From the NCBI RefSeq assembly GCF_003931915.1, contig NZ_RSAA01000020.1, forward strand, positions 270,759 through 334,758: 64,000 bases of DNA. Direction: 5' to 3'. The notes under the pieces are model-generated. The model was not told the origin of the DNA. It searched no databases and worked only from the letters and a program-made list of their open reading frames with translations. Origin of the DNA: Saccharopolyspora rhizosphaerae (GTDB lineage Bacteria > Actinomycetota > Actinomycetes > Mycobacteriales > Pseudonocardiaceae). The position numbers and the translations under genes are program-made. Each line of letters starts with the position of its first letter. Position 1 is the first letter of the stretch. Below, piece after piece: positions 53,256 to 60,461 of this stretch.

Positions 53256-53473
53256 TCGGGACGCTTGATGAGGAGGTCGGGGCGCCCCTGGATCTCGGGC
53301 TCGACGACGGTGGCGTTCCAGGCGTCCTTCTCCACCGGTTCCAGGGTGACCGAGACGGCTCCGTCGCGGGTGCCGAGGTGCTCGACCAGGGCCGCGCTGA
53401 TCGACTCGGCGAGCGCGCGCTTCTGCTCGTCGGTGACCTCCTCGGGGAAGTGCTTGATGTTCACGTGCGGCAT
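53246..53473 (-). CDS. pptA: 4-oxalocrotonate tautomerase-family enzyme, PptA-like
   Basis: The 75-residue subunit begins MPHVNIKHFPEEVTDEQKRA; Pro1, exposed after Met removal, is the catalytic base in this family. The sequence, including the length and the KRPDY-type end, is close to E. coli PptA (YdcE), a dimeric enol/keto tautomerase of phenylpyruvate-like compounds with unclear physiological function. GAGGAG precedes the ATG. It lies 74 bp downstream of the CoA ligase and is the last gene on this strand of the ring-degradation operon, so co-transcription is possible. Confidence 0.85.
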   Translation of the reverse strand: MPHVNIKHFPEEVTDEQKRALAESISAALVEHLGTRDGAVSVTLEPVEKDAWNATVVEPEIQGRPDLLIKRPDYL

Positions 53474-53547
53474 CGGGGCTCCTCGACCTCGGGTTCTGAC
53501 CTGAGCCCAGACCGTAACCGGCCGGGCCACCGGTGCCCGGTGGCCCG

Positions 53548-55221
53548 TCAGCGCGTGCTCTCCTCGACCCCCGTGAAGCTCGGCTCCACCACGTCGAAGA
53601 GGCCGAGCTCGTAGTCCGTGGTGGCTTGGCGGCGAGCCTTGTAGTGGACCTTCTTCCCGGTCGCGGTCAGCGGCAGCACGTCGACGAACCGGTAGGCGCG
53701 GGGGCGCTTGTAGCTGGCCAGAGAGGGGTGCTCGCGGCAAAGCCGGTCGCACTCCGCGGCAGTCAGCTCCGCCTCCTCGGTGGGGACGACGTAGGCGACG
53801 ACGAGTTGTCCCCACCGCTCGTGCGGGATCCCGACCACCAACGAGTCGGCGATCAGCGGGTGCTCGTTGAGCGCCTCCTCCACCTGCACCGGGTGGACGT
53901 TCTCGCCACCCGAGACGATCATGTCGTCCTTGCGGCCGACGATCGTGACGAACTCCTGGGAGTCCCAGGTGGCGAGGTCGCCGATGTAGAGCCACCCGTC
54001 GTGGAACTTCGCGGCCTCCTGCTCCGGGGCGTTGGTGTAGGCCAAGCCGCACTTCGGGGAGCGCACGATCACCTCGCCCACCTCGGACCCGTCCTTCGCG
54101 ACAGTCTCCTCAGGGCCGGCCAGCCGGTCGTCGAGGACCTTGACCACCGCCACGTCGTCGTCGGTGCAGGCACGTCCCGCGCTACCGGCCTGCTCCGGCA
54201 GGTCGTCCGGGCGGAGGAAGGTGTTCCAGAAGGCCTCGGTGGTGCCGTAGCCGTTGAAGATGCGCGGGCACAGCTGTTCCTGGTAGCGCAGCGCCGCTTC
54301 TCGCGCCAGGGGTGCGCCCATGGTGACGATGCCGCGCAGGGTCGAGAGGTCCCGCGGCTGCTCGGCCTGGGCACGCGAGAGCATCTCCAGGTTCGTCGGA
54401 GCACCGATCAGGTAGGTGATCCCGTGGCGCTCCACGGTGTTCAAGCACTGCTGCGGGTCGAACGCCCGCATCGGCACGACCTGCGCGCCGACGTAGAAGG
54501 CCGGGTTCGGCCCGCCCGCGTAGAGGCCGCCGCGGTGGAACCACGGCGTCATGTTCAGCGTGCGGTCGTCCGGGGTCAGCAGGAAGTGCATGATCACGTC
54601 GTGGGCGGTGAAGATCTCGATCATGCTGTTCAGCGGCACGCCCTTGGGCATGCCCGTGGTGCCCGAGGTGTAGAGCCGGGTGGTCTCGTCGTAGACCGAA
54701 CCCGACCGCGCGGGCGGCTGCCCGTCACCGCTGAGCAGCTCGTCGAAGCGCACCGCGCCGCCAGGGACGTCCCCGTCGCCCACCACGACCACCAGGTCCG
54801 GCTCGTGCTGGGCGCGTTCCAGCGCCGGTCCGGCGACCTCGCCCAGCGCCGCGTCGTGCACGAAGACCTTCGGCCGGCTGTCGTCGAGGATGTAGGCCGT
54901 CTCGCCCGGTGAGAGGCGGAAGTTGATCGGCGAACCCACGGCGCCGCACCGCTGAGCCGCCAGGTACAGCAAGGCGAACTCCGGTCCGTTGTGGAGCTGG
55001 TAGACCACGACGTCACCCCGTCCGACGCCCGCGTCGGCGAGCGAGGCCGCCAGCCGGTCGACGGCCGCGCCGAGTTCGGCGTAGGTCCAGCTCCGCCCGG
55101 TGGCGGGGTCGAGCACGGCGACGCGGTCGGCGTAGCGGTGGGTGTTGCGCCGGAAACCGGCGATGTAGCTGAAGTCGCGTTCGATGAACTCGCGGTAGGC
55201 CTGCGGGTCGTAGGTCGTCAT
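53548..55221 (-). CDS. AMP-forming acyl-CoA ligase of the cyclohexanecarboxylate-type cluster
   Basis: The 557-residue ligase has the ATP loop YTSGTTGMPKG near 188, NGYGTTEAFWN near 325, GWLYIGDLA near 402 and the C-terminal Lys in LTATGKKVHYKAR near 530. It is the fourth gene of an operon whose other products resemble BadI, an acyl-CoA dehydrogenase and BadH. Its expected job is therefore the first step, attaching CoA to an alicyclic acid such as cyclohexanecarboxylate (role of AliA). The substrate is inferred from neighbours only. GGAGG precedes the ATG by eight bases. Confidence 0.85.
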   Translation of the reverse strand: MTTYDPQAYREFIERDFSYIAGFRRNTHRYADRVAVLDPATGRSWTYAELGAAVDRLAASLADAGVGRGDVVVYQLHNGPEFALLYLAAQRCGAVGSPINFRLSPGETAYILDDSRPKVFVHDAALGEVAGPALERAQHEPDLVVVVGDGDVPGGAVRFDELLSGDGQPPARSGSVYDETTRLYTSGTTGMPKGVPLNSMIEIFTAHDVIMHFLLTPDDRTLNMTPWFHRGGLYAGGPNPAFYVGAQVVPMRAFDPQQCLNTVERHGITYLIGAPTNLEMLSRAQAEQPRDLSTLRGIVTMGAPLAREAALRYQEQLCPRIFNGYGTTEAFWNTFLRPDDLPEQAGSAGRACTDDDVAVVKVLDDRLAGPEETVAKDGSEVGEVIVRSPKCGLAYTNAPEQEAAKFHDGWLYIGDLATWDSQEFVTIVGRKDDMIVSGGENVHPVQVEEALNEHPLIADSLVVGIPHERWGQLVVAYVVPTEEAELTAAECDRLCREHPSLASYKRPRAYRFVDVLPLTATGKKVHYKARRQATTDYELGLFDVVEPSFTGVEESTR

Positions 55222-55297
55222 TCCCGGTACCTCCTCGTTGAGGCGTGAGCGGCGGGATGGGGAGGACAGTGCGGGGGCGGGACCTCGTCCGCCCGGG

Positions 55298-56044
55298 TCA
55301 GCTCATCGTGAGGCCACCGCTGACGCTGAGGGTCTGCCCCGTGATGAAGCCGGCTTCGTCGGAGGCCAGGAAGGCGACCGCGTTGGCGAGGTCCTGCGGT
55401 TCGCCGAGCCGGCGGAACGGGATCGCCTTGGTCAGCGCCTGGCGCAGCTTCGGGTCATCACCGCCGACGGAGGCGAACAGCTCGGTGTCGGTGGGTCCCG
55501 GGCACACGCAGTTGACGTTGATGCGGTGACGCGCCATCTCGCGGGCCAGCGTCTTGGTGAAGGCGACCACGCCGCCCTTGGCGGCCGAGTACACGGCTTC
55601 ACCGGAGGACCCGACGCGGGCGGCGTCCGAACCGAGGTTGACCACCGAGCCGCTGCCCTCGGCGACCATGAGGGGCAGCACGGCCTTCGTGGTGTGCAGG
55701 ACGCCGAAGAGGTTGATCGCCACGACGCGTTCCCAGTCGGCCTCGTCGCTGTCGATGAACGGCCCGGCCTTGTCCCAACCCGCGTTGTTCACCAGCACGT
55801 CGACCTTGCCGAAGCGGTCGGCGACCTGGTCCACCATGGACCGGACCGACTCCCGCGAGGTCACGTCCGCGCGCAGCCCGAGGGAGTCACCTCCGATGGC
55901 CTTGGCGGTCTCCACCGCTGCGGCCTCGTCGACGTCGGAGACCACGACGGTGGCTCCCTCGGCGTCCAGCTTCTCGGCGATCGCGCGTCCGATGCCCCGG
56001 CCGGCACCGGTGACCACGGCGGTCTTGTTCTCCAGTCGTCCCAT
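55298..56044 (-). CDS. badH: BadH-like 2-hydroxycyclohexanecarboxyl-CoA dehydrogenase (SDR)
   Basis: The 248-residue short-chain dehydrogenase has TGAGRGIG (12-19), NNAGWD near 88 and Tyr-x-x-x-Lys in AVYSAAKGG near 155. It matches, as I remember it, Rhodopseudomonas palustris BadH in distinctive stretches: SDAARVGSSGEAVY, VCPGPTDT and SDEAGFITGQTLSVSGGLTM. BadH oxidises 2-hydroxycyclohexane-1-carboxyl-CoA to the 2-keto compound with NAD+. Adjacent BadI-like and acyl-CoA dehydrogenase genes support this over a general 3-oxoacyl reductase. It follows the dehydrogenase gene by 30 bp. Confidence 0.83.
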   Translation of the reverse strand: MGRLENKTAVVTGAGRGIGRAIAEKLDAEGATVVVSDVDEAAAVETAKAIGGDSLGLRADVTSRESVRSMVDQVADRFGKVDVLVNNAGWDKAGPFIDSDEADWERVVAINLFGVLHTTKAVLPLMVAEGSGSVVNLGSDAARVGSSGEAVYSAAKGGVVAFTKTLAREMARHRINVNCVCPGPTDTELFASVGGDDPKLRQALTKAIPFRRLGEPQDLANAVAFLASDEAGFITGQTLSVSGGLTMS

Positions 56045-56074
56045 CTCAATCCTCTCGAGTCATCGGGAAGTGCT

Positions 56075-57223
56075 TCAGGGGGCGAGCTTCCGCCCGACCC
56101 GCTCCCGAGCGATGATCAGCTTCATGATCTGCGCGGTGCCGTCACCGATCTGCAGGCCGAGCACGTCCCGCAGCCGTTGCTCGACGGGCAGGTCGGTGCG
56201 GTAGCCGTACTGGCCGTGCAGCAGCAGGCAGTTCTGCACCACGTCGAAGGCCGTCTTCGGCGCCCACCACTTGCACATCGCGGCCTGCGCGGTGTGCGGC
56301 AGACCCTGGTCCTTGAGCCAGAGGGTCTGGTAGCAGAGCAGGCGCGCCGCGGTGAGCAGCGTCTCCGACTCCGCGAGTGGGAAGGACACGCCCTGGAACC
56401 TGCTCAGCGGCTGGTCGAACGCCTCCCGCGTGCTGACGTACTGCCAGGTCTCGTCCACCGTGACCTGGGCGATGCCGACGCACTGCAGGCCGATGAGCGC
56501 CCTGCTGAAGTCGAAACCCCGCATCACCTGGGAGAAGCCGGCTCCCTCCTCGCCGAGCAGGTGGTCAGCAGGCACGCGGACGTCGGTCAGGTGCACGGCA
56601 CCGCGCCCGACCGCCTTGGTGCCCATGTCCGGGTACGGCTCGCGCACCACCCCGGGTAGGTCCAGCGGCACCAGGAACGCGCTGATCCCCTTGCCGCGCG
56701 CGGTCTCCTCGCCGGTGCGGGCGAAGACGACCACGGCCGCCGCCTCGGTGCAGAAGGACAGCGACTTGACCCCGTTGAGCACGTAGTCGTCACCGTCGCG
56801 CTGGGCCCGCAGCAACGGCATGCCCGCGTCGGAACCGGCGTGCGGCTCGGTGAGGCCGATGCCGACGACCTCCTCACCACCGCAGATCTTGGGCACCCAG
56901 TGCTCGGCGAGCTCCGGCCGGGCGTTGGTGGCCACGATCTGGCCGACCAGCGAACCGACGATCTGCAGGTAGGACACCGAGAAGTCGCCGCGCGCGATCT
57001 CCTCGGCGAGGAGGCCGGTCGTGACCCGGTCCAGGTCCCGACCGCCCAGTGCGCGCGGGAGCTCGGGCGCGATGAACCCGAGTTCGCCCATCTCGCGGCG
57101 GACGTCCGGGCCCACGGCACCGCGGTGCTCCCGAGCGCGGTAGTCCGGCGCGAGGCGCTCCGCGGCGTAACGGCGTGCCGCGTCGCGGTGCTCCTCCTGG
57201 ACCGGCGACAGGGTGAAGTCCAC
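56075..57223 (-). CDS. Acyl-CoA dehydrogenase, probably for cyclohexanecarboxyl-CoA
   Basis: The 382-residue flavoenzyme has the family features GIGLTEPHAGSDAGM near 125, SQVMRGFDFSRALIGLQCVG near 228 and LHGQYGYRTDLPVEQRLRDV with LQIGDGTAQIMKLIIAR near the end. Where most acyl-CoA dehydrogenases have EGT, this has DGT, so the catalytic base may be an Asp or lie elsewhere. Cyclohexanecarboxyl-CoA dehydrogenases (AliB/BadJ) are known to differ in this residue. It sits between BadI-like and BadH-like genes, fitting conversion of the ring acyl-CoA to cyclohexene-1-carboxyl-CoA. A GTG start follows GAGGAG. Confidence 0.87.
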   Translation of the reverse strand: MDFTLSPVQEEHRDAARRYAAERLAPDYRAREHRGAVGPDVRREMGELGFIAPELPRALGGRDLDRVTTGLLAEEIARGDFSVSYLQIVGSLVGQIVATNARPELAEHWVPKICGGEEVVGIGLTEPHAGSDAGMPLLRAQRDGDDYVLNGVKSLSFCTEAAAVVVFARTGEETARGKGISAFLVPLDLPGVVREPYPDMGTKAVGRGAVHLTDVRVPADHLLGEEGAGFSQVMRGFDFSRALIGLQCVGIAQVTVDETWQYVSTREAFDQPLSRFQGVSFPLAESETLLTAARLLCYQTLWLKDQGLPHTAQAAMCKWWAPKTAFDVVQNCLLLHGQYGYRTDLPVEQRLRDVLGLQIGDGTAQIMKLIIARERVGRKLAP

Positions 57224-57249
57224 GGCCTAGCTCCTCGAAGTCGTCGTGG

Positions 57250-58041
57250 TCAGACCGCGGCGTAGTCGGTGAAGTCGGGCTTGCGCTTCTCGGCGAAGGC
57301 CGATGCCCCCTCGTGCGCCTCGGCGGATTCGCTGAAGACGTCCAGGGCCGACATCGCGAGGTTGCTCAGCCCGGCCTGGTGGTCGGTGTCGGCGTTGAAG
57401 GACTGCTTGAGGAACTTGAGGGCGGTCGGGCTCAGCACCGCGATCTCCTCGGCCCACCGCTTGGCCTCGGCCAGCAGCTCCTCGCCCGGGACGACCGCGT
57501 TCACCAACCCCCAGCGCTCGGCGGTCGCCGCGTCGTACTGGCGGCACAGGAACCAGATCTCGCGGGCGCGCTTCTCCCCCACGACCCGCGCCAGGTACGC
57601 CGTTCCGAAACCCGCGTCGAACGAGCCGACCCGGGGCCCGGCCTGCCCGAACTTGGCGGTGTCGGCGGCGATCGTGAGGTCGCAGAGCACGTGCAGGACG
57701 TGCCCACCGCCGATGGCCACCCCGTTGACCGCGGCGATGACCGGCTTCGGGATGTCGCGGATGAGCTTGTGCAGGTAGCCGATCTCGAACCGGCCGCTCT
57801 CGGTGGGCCCGTAGTCGCCGGTCTCGGCGCGCTGCTTGACGTCGCCGCCGGTGCAGAAGGCCTTCTCGCCGGTCCCCGTGAGGATCACGACGCGCACCTG
57901 CGGGTCGGCCCAGGCCGTGCGGAAGGCGGCGATCAGCTCCTCGACAGTCTTGCCGCGGAAGGAGTTGTAGCGGCTCGGCCGGTTGATCGTCACCACCGCG
58001 GCGGGTCCGTCCACCGCGTACTCGATGTCCTCGTAGCCCAT
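57250..58041 (-). CDS. badI: BadI-like 2-ketocyclohexanecarboxyl-CoA hydrolase
   Basis: The 263-residue crotonase-fold enzyme has INRPSRYNSFRGKTVEELI, AFCTGGD near 82 and the strongly conserved FGQAGPRVGSFDAGFGTAYL followed by ARVVGEKRAREIW. These and the ending EKRKPDF resemble R. palustris BadI, which opens the ring by hydrolysis to give pimeloyl-CoA. The related naphthoate synthase MenB shares parts (REIWFLCRQYDA), so MenB-like chemistry is the alternative. The NxFRG segment and the neighbours favour BadI. It is the first gene of the operon, behind three TetR operators. Confidence 0.8.
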   Translation of the reverse strand: MGYEDIEYAVDGPAAVVTINRPSRYNSFRGKTVEELIAAFRTAWADPQVRVVILTGTGEKAFCTGGDVKQRAETGDYGPTESGRFEIGYLHKLIRDIPKPVIAAVNGVAIGGGHVLHVLCDLTIAADTAKFGQAGPRVGSFDAGFGTAYLARVVGEKRAREIWFLCRQYDAATAERWGLVNAVVPGEELLAEAKRWAEEIAVLSPTALKFLKQSFNADTDHQAGLSNLAMSALDVFSESAEAHEGASAFAEKRKPDFTDYAAV

Positions 58042-58078
58042 GTGCGTCCTCTCCTCGTCGCAGGCACCGGCGGTGTGA

Positions 58079-58134
58079 TGAACCTCTGTTCACATCGAAT
58101 GAATCAACGTTCATCGCCAATGAATAGTGGTTCA
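58079..58134. promoter_or_regulatory. Three TetR-type operators with 21-bp spacing
   Basis: TGAA-N6-TTCA occurs at 58079-58092, 58100-58113 and 58121-58134, exactly 21 bp apart, so that all three face the same side of the helix. The middle copy extends to ATGAA-N6-TTCAT. The array lies between the divergent BadI-like gene and the TetR regulator gene and is AT-richer than its surroundings. Confidence 0.8.
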
Positions 58135-58234
58135 GCTAACATCGGGCTGTCAACCCGGCAGGCCACGAGGAAGATCGGCCCTGTGACGATGGAGCGACGA
58201 CGGTGAACTCCGGTCACCGCGGAAGGGAGATCAG

Positions 58235-58906
58235 GTGGCTTCGCTCGCGCACCCGGCGCACGAGGACCCGGACGAGGCGGCCCGCGCGGTCCGCGCCGAG
58301 CGGCGCACCAGGCAGCTCCTCGACGCCGCCGCCCGGCTGATGGACCGGGACGGGTTCCACGGCGTCTCCATGCAGGCCCTGGCCGCGGAGGCCTCGGTCA
58401 GCGTCGGGCTGATCTACCGCTACTTCGGCGGCAAGGACGACCTGCTGCTCGCGGTGATCGTCGACGTCCTCGGCTCGTTCGCCACCCGCGTGCCGAGGTC
58501 GGTCGCGGCGGTCGAGGATCCGGTCGACCGGCTGGCCGCGTCCTTCCGCGCGTACTGCGAGGTGATCGACGAGCACCGGCACGCCGCGGTGCTGACCTAC
58601 CGGGAGAGCCGGACGTTGAGCGCAGCGGGCCGCGACAAGATCAAAGACCTGGAAGTCCAGACGAGCGAACCGCTTCGAGAGGCGATCCGCGACGGCATGC
58701 GCGCGGGGGCGTTCGTCCCGGTCGACGTGGACCTGGTGGCCCACGACATGCTGCTCATGGCGCACGGCTGGGCGCTCAAGCACTGGTACTTCGAGCGGAC
58801 CCAGAGCTTCGACGACTACGTCAGCAAGCAGACCGCGCTCGTGCTCAACGCCATCCTCTCCCCCGGCTCCCGCGAGCAGCACCAGGACAAGCTCGCCCTG
58901 CAGTAG
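58235..58906 (+). CDS. TetR-family regulator of the ring-degradation operon
   Basis: The 223-residue protein has a TetR DNA-binding domain (about 25-70, AARLMDRDGFHGVSMQALAA and VGLIYRYFGGKDDLLLAV) and a ligand domain like those of FadR/BadM-type acyl-CoA-sensing TetR proteins. The GTG follows AGGGAG. Its divergent position and the three TGAA-N6-TTCA sites upstream make it the probable repressor of the operon, relieved by an acyl-CoA intermediate; the inducer is inferred. Its stop codon lies one base from the stop of the convergent ArsR gene, with no terminator between. Confidence 0.9.
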   Translation: MASLAHPAHEDPDEAARAVRAERRTRQLLDAAARLMDRDGFHGVSMQALAAEASVSVGLIYRYFGGKDDLLLAVIVDVLGSFATRVPRSVAAVEDPVDRLAASFRAYCEVIDEHRHAAVLTYRESRTLSAAGRDKIKDLEVQTSEPLREAIRDGMRAGAFVPVDVDLVAHDMLLMAHGWALKHWYFERTQSFDDYVSKQTALVLNAILSPGSREQHQDKLALQ

Positions 58907-58907
58907 C

Positions 58908-59267
58908 TCAGCCGGCGCCGGTGTGGTGCGGGATGTCGCGGACGGTGTGGTCGGCGAAGTCGAGCGCTTCCGCCACCAGGACGGCGAGGTGGTCGCTGGC
59001 GATGCGGTAGAGCACCCGCCGACCTTCGCGCCGGGCGCGGACGAGCCCGGCCAGCCGCAGCCGGCCGAGGTGCTGCGAGACCGAGGAGCGCGAGGCCGCC
59101 ACCTGCTCGGTGAGGGTGCTGACGTCCTGCTCGGTGCTCAGCAGCCGCAGCAGGTGCAGGCGGGTCGGGTCGGCCAGGTGCCGCAGGACCTCCGCCGCCA
59201 CCGCGAACCGCGCGTCGTCCGGCTGCTGCGAGGCGTTGGCAGTTGCCACTTCGTCGTGCGCGCGCAT
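58908..59267 (-). CDS. ArsR/SmtB-family metal-sensing repressor
   Basis: The 119-residue winged-helix protein has VLRHLADPTRLHLLRLLS and the recognition helix VAASRSSVSQHLGRLRLAGL. The C-terminal segment SDHLAVLVAEALDFADHTVRDIPHH carries Asp and His residues at positions like the alpha-5 metal site (D-x-H...H-x-x-H) of Zn/Co/Ni sensors such as CzrA and NmtR. It is divergent from a CDF transporter that it should repress in the absence of metal. The ATG ending at 59267 lies inside the operator palindrome. Longer upstream frames are unconserved. Confidence 0.9.
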   Translation of the reverse strand: MRAHDEVATANASQQPDDARFAVAAEVLRHLADPTRLHLLRLLSTEQDVSTLTEQVAASRSSVSQHLGRLRLAGLVRARREGRRVLYRIASDHLAVLVAEALDFADHTVRDIPHHTGAG

Positions 59268-59276
59268 GCTTGCATG
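59265..59276. promoter_or_regulatory. ArsR operator CATGC-TT-GCATG
   Basis: A perfect 12-bp inverted repeat covers the start codon of arsR and lies about 60 bp ahead of the CDF start. This is well placed to control both directions. Confidence 0.6.
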
Positions 59277-59334
59277 TTGCCCTCGACCAGGGCATTCTGG
59301 CAAGGAACCGGACGCGATCAAGGGTGGCGAGTTC

Positions 59335-60363
59335 ATGGCGCAGCACTCCACCGGCCACGGGCACGGGCACGGGCACGGCGTGGCCTGGCGGAGGTGGTGG
59401 CACCACGTCACGCACGCCGTGACACCGCACAGCCACGACAGCGCCGACCGGTTCGACTCGCAGCTGGAGACCAGCGAGCGCGGTGTGCGGACCCTGGTGT
59501 GGTCGTTCGCAGCACTGCTGGTGACCGCGGTCGCGCAACTCGCGCTCGTGCTGCACACGCACTCGGTGGCGCTGCTGGGCGACACCGTCCACAACTTCGC
59601 CGACGCGCTCACCGCGCTCCCGGTGGGGATCGCGTTCCTGCTGGGTCGCCGAGCGGCGACGCGCCGCTACACCTACGGGCTGGGCAGAGCCGAGGACCTC
59701 GCCGGGGTCGTGGTGGTGCTCATCATCGCCGCCTCAGCCGCCTTCGCCGGGTACGAGGCGGTGCTCCGGTTGTTCGAGCCGCGACCGGTCGAGCACCTGT
59801 GGGTCGTCGCGGCGGCGGGTGTCATCGGGTTCGCGGGGAACGAGGTCGTCGCCCGCTGGCGGATCTCCGTCGGCCATCAGATCGGTTCGGCCGCGCTGGT
59901 GGCCGACGGGCTGCACGCCCGCGCCGACGGGTACACCTCGCTGGCCGTGGTCTTCGGCGCCGGTGGTGTCGCGCTCGGGTTCCCCTGGGCCGACCCGGTC
60001 ATCGGCCTCGTGATCACGGTGGCGATCCTGTTCGTCCTGCGCGACGCGGCGAAGCAGGTCTTCCACCGGCTCCTGGACGCCGTCGACCCGCGGACCGTGG
60101 ACCTCGCCGAACGCGCCGCCGCCGAGGTCACCGGGGTGCGGGGTGTCGACCGGGTGCGGATGCGCTGGATCGGCCACAGCCTGCACGCCGAACTGGCCGT
60201 GGCCGTCGACCCCGCGCTCACCGTCGAACGCGCGCACCGGCTGGCCCACGACGTCGAGCACCAGCTGGTGCACCACGTGCCCCGGCTGACCACCGCGATC
60301 GTGCACACCGAGCCCGCCTCCGGCGCCGACTCCGCCCACGAGCTGCTCGCCCACCACAGGTGA
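59335..60363 (+). CDS. Cation diffusion facilitator (Zn/Co/Ni efflux)
   Basis: The 342-residue transporter has a histidine-rich N-terminus (HSTGHGHGHGHG), six transmembrane helices (about 50-215) and a C-terminal cytoplasmic domain. The transport site residues are seen as GDTVHNFADAL in helix 2 and LHARADGYTSL in helix 5, the H/D pairs of zinc-type CDF proteins. It exports divalent metal in exchange for protons. The ATG at 59335 follows GGGTGGCGAG. It is divergent from the ArsR repressor, so expression should rise with excess zinc, cobalt or nickel. Confidence 0.92.
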   Translation: MAQHSTGHGHGHGHGVAWRRWWHHVTHAVTPHSHDSADRFDSQLETSERGVRTLVWSFAALLVTAVAQLALVLHTHSVALLGDTVHNFADALTALPVGIAFLLGRRAATRRYTYGLGRAEDLAGVVVVLIIAASAAFAGYEAVLRLFEPRPVEHLWVVAAAGVIGFAGNEVVARWRISVGHQIGSAALVADGLHARADGYTSLAVVFGAGGVALGFPWADPVIGLVITVAILFVLRDAAKQVFHRLLDAVDPRTVDLAERAAAEVTGVRGVDRVRMRWIGHSLHAELAVAVDPALTVERAHRLAHDVEHQLVHHVPRLTTAIVHTEPASGADSAHELLAHHR

Positions 60364-60417
60364 TCCCACGGCAGGTGTCCACAGTGGCCACGAGGGTTCC
60401 CGCGTGGCGCCGACGCG

Positions 60418-60449
60418 TCGCGGCGTCCGGGCACGCCCGGACGCCGCGA
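60418..60449. terminator. Bidirectional terminator hairpin
   Basis: A perfect 14-bp stem (60418-60431 with 60436-60449) with loop CACG lies between the convergent CDF and PQQ-dehydrogenase genes. Confidence 0.8.
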
Positions 60450-60461
60450 GCGAGGCGGTGA

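Noticed and set aside
57250..58041. Naphthoate synthase MenB
   Set aside because: Parts of the sequence are shared with MenB, but the NxFRG segment, the C-terminus and the BadH-like and acyl-CoA dehydrogenase neighbours favour BadI. No other men genes are present.
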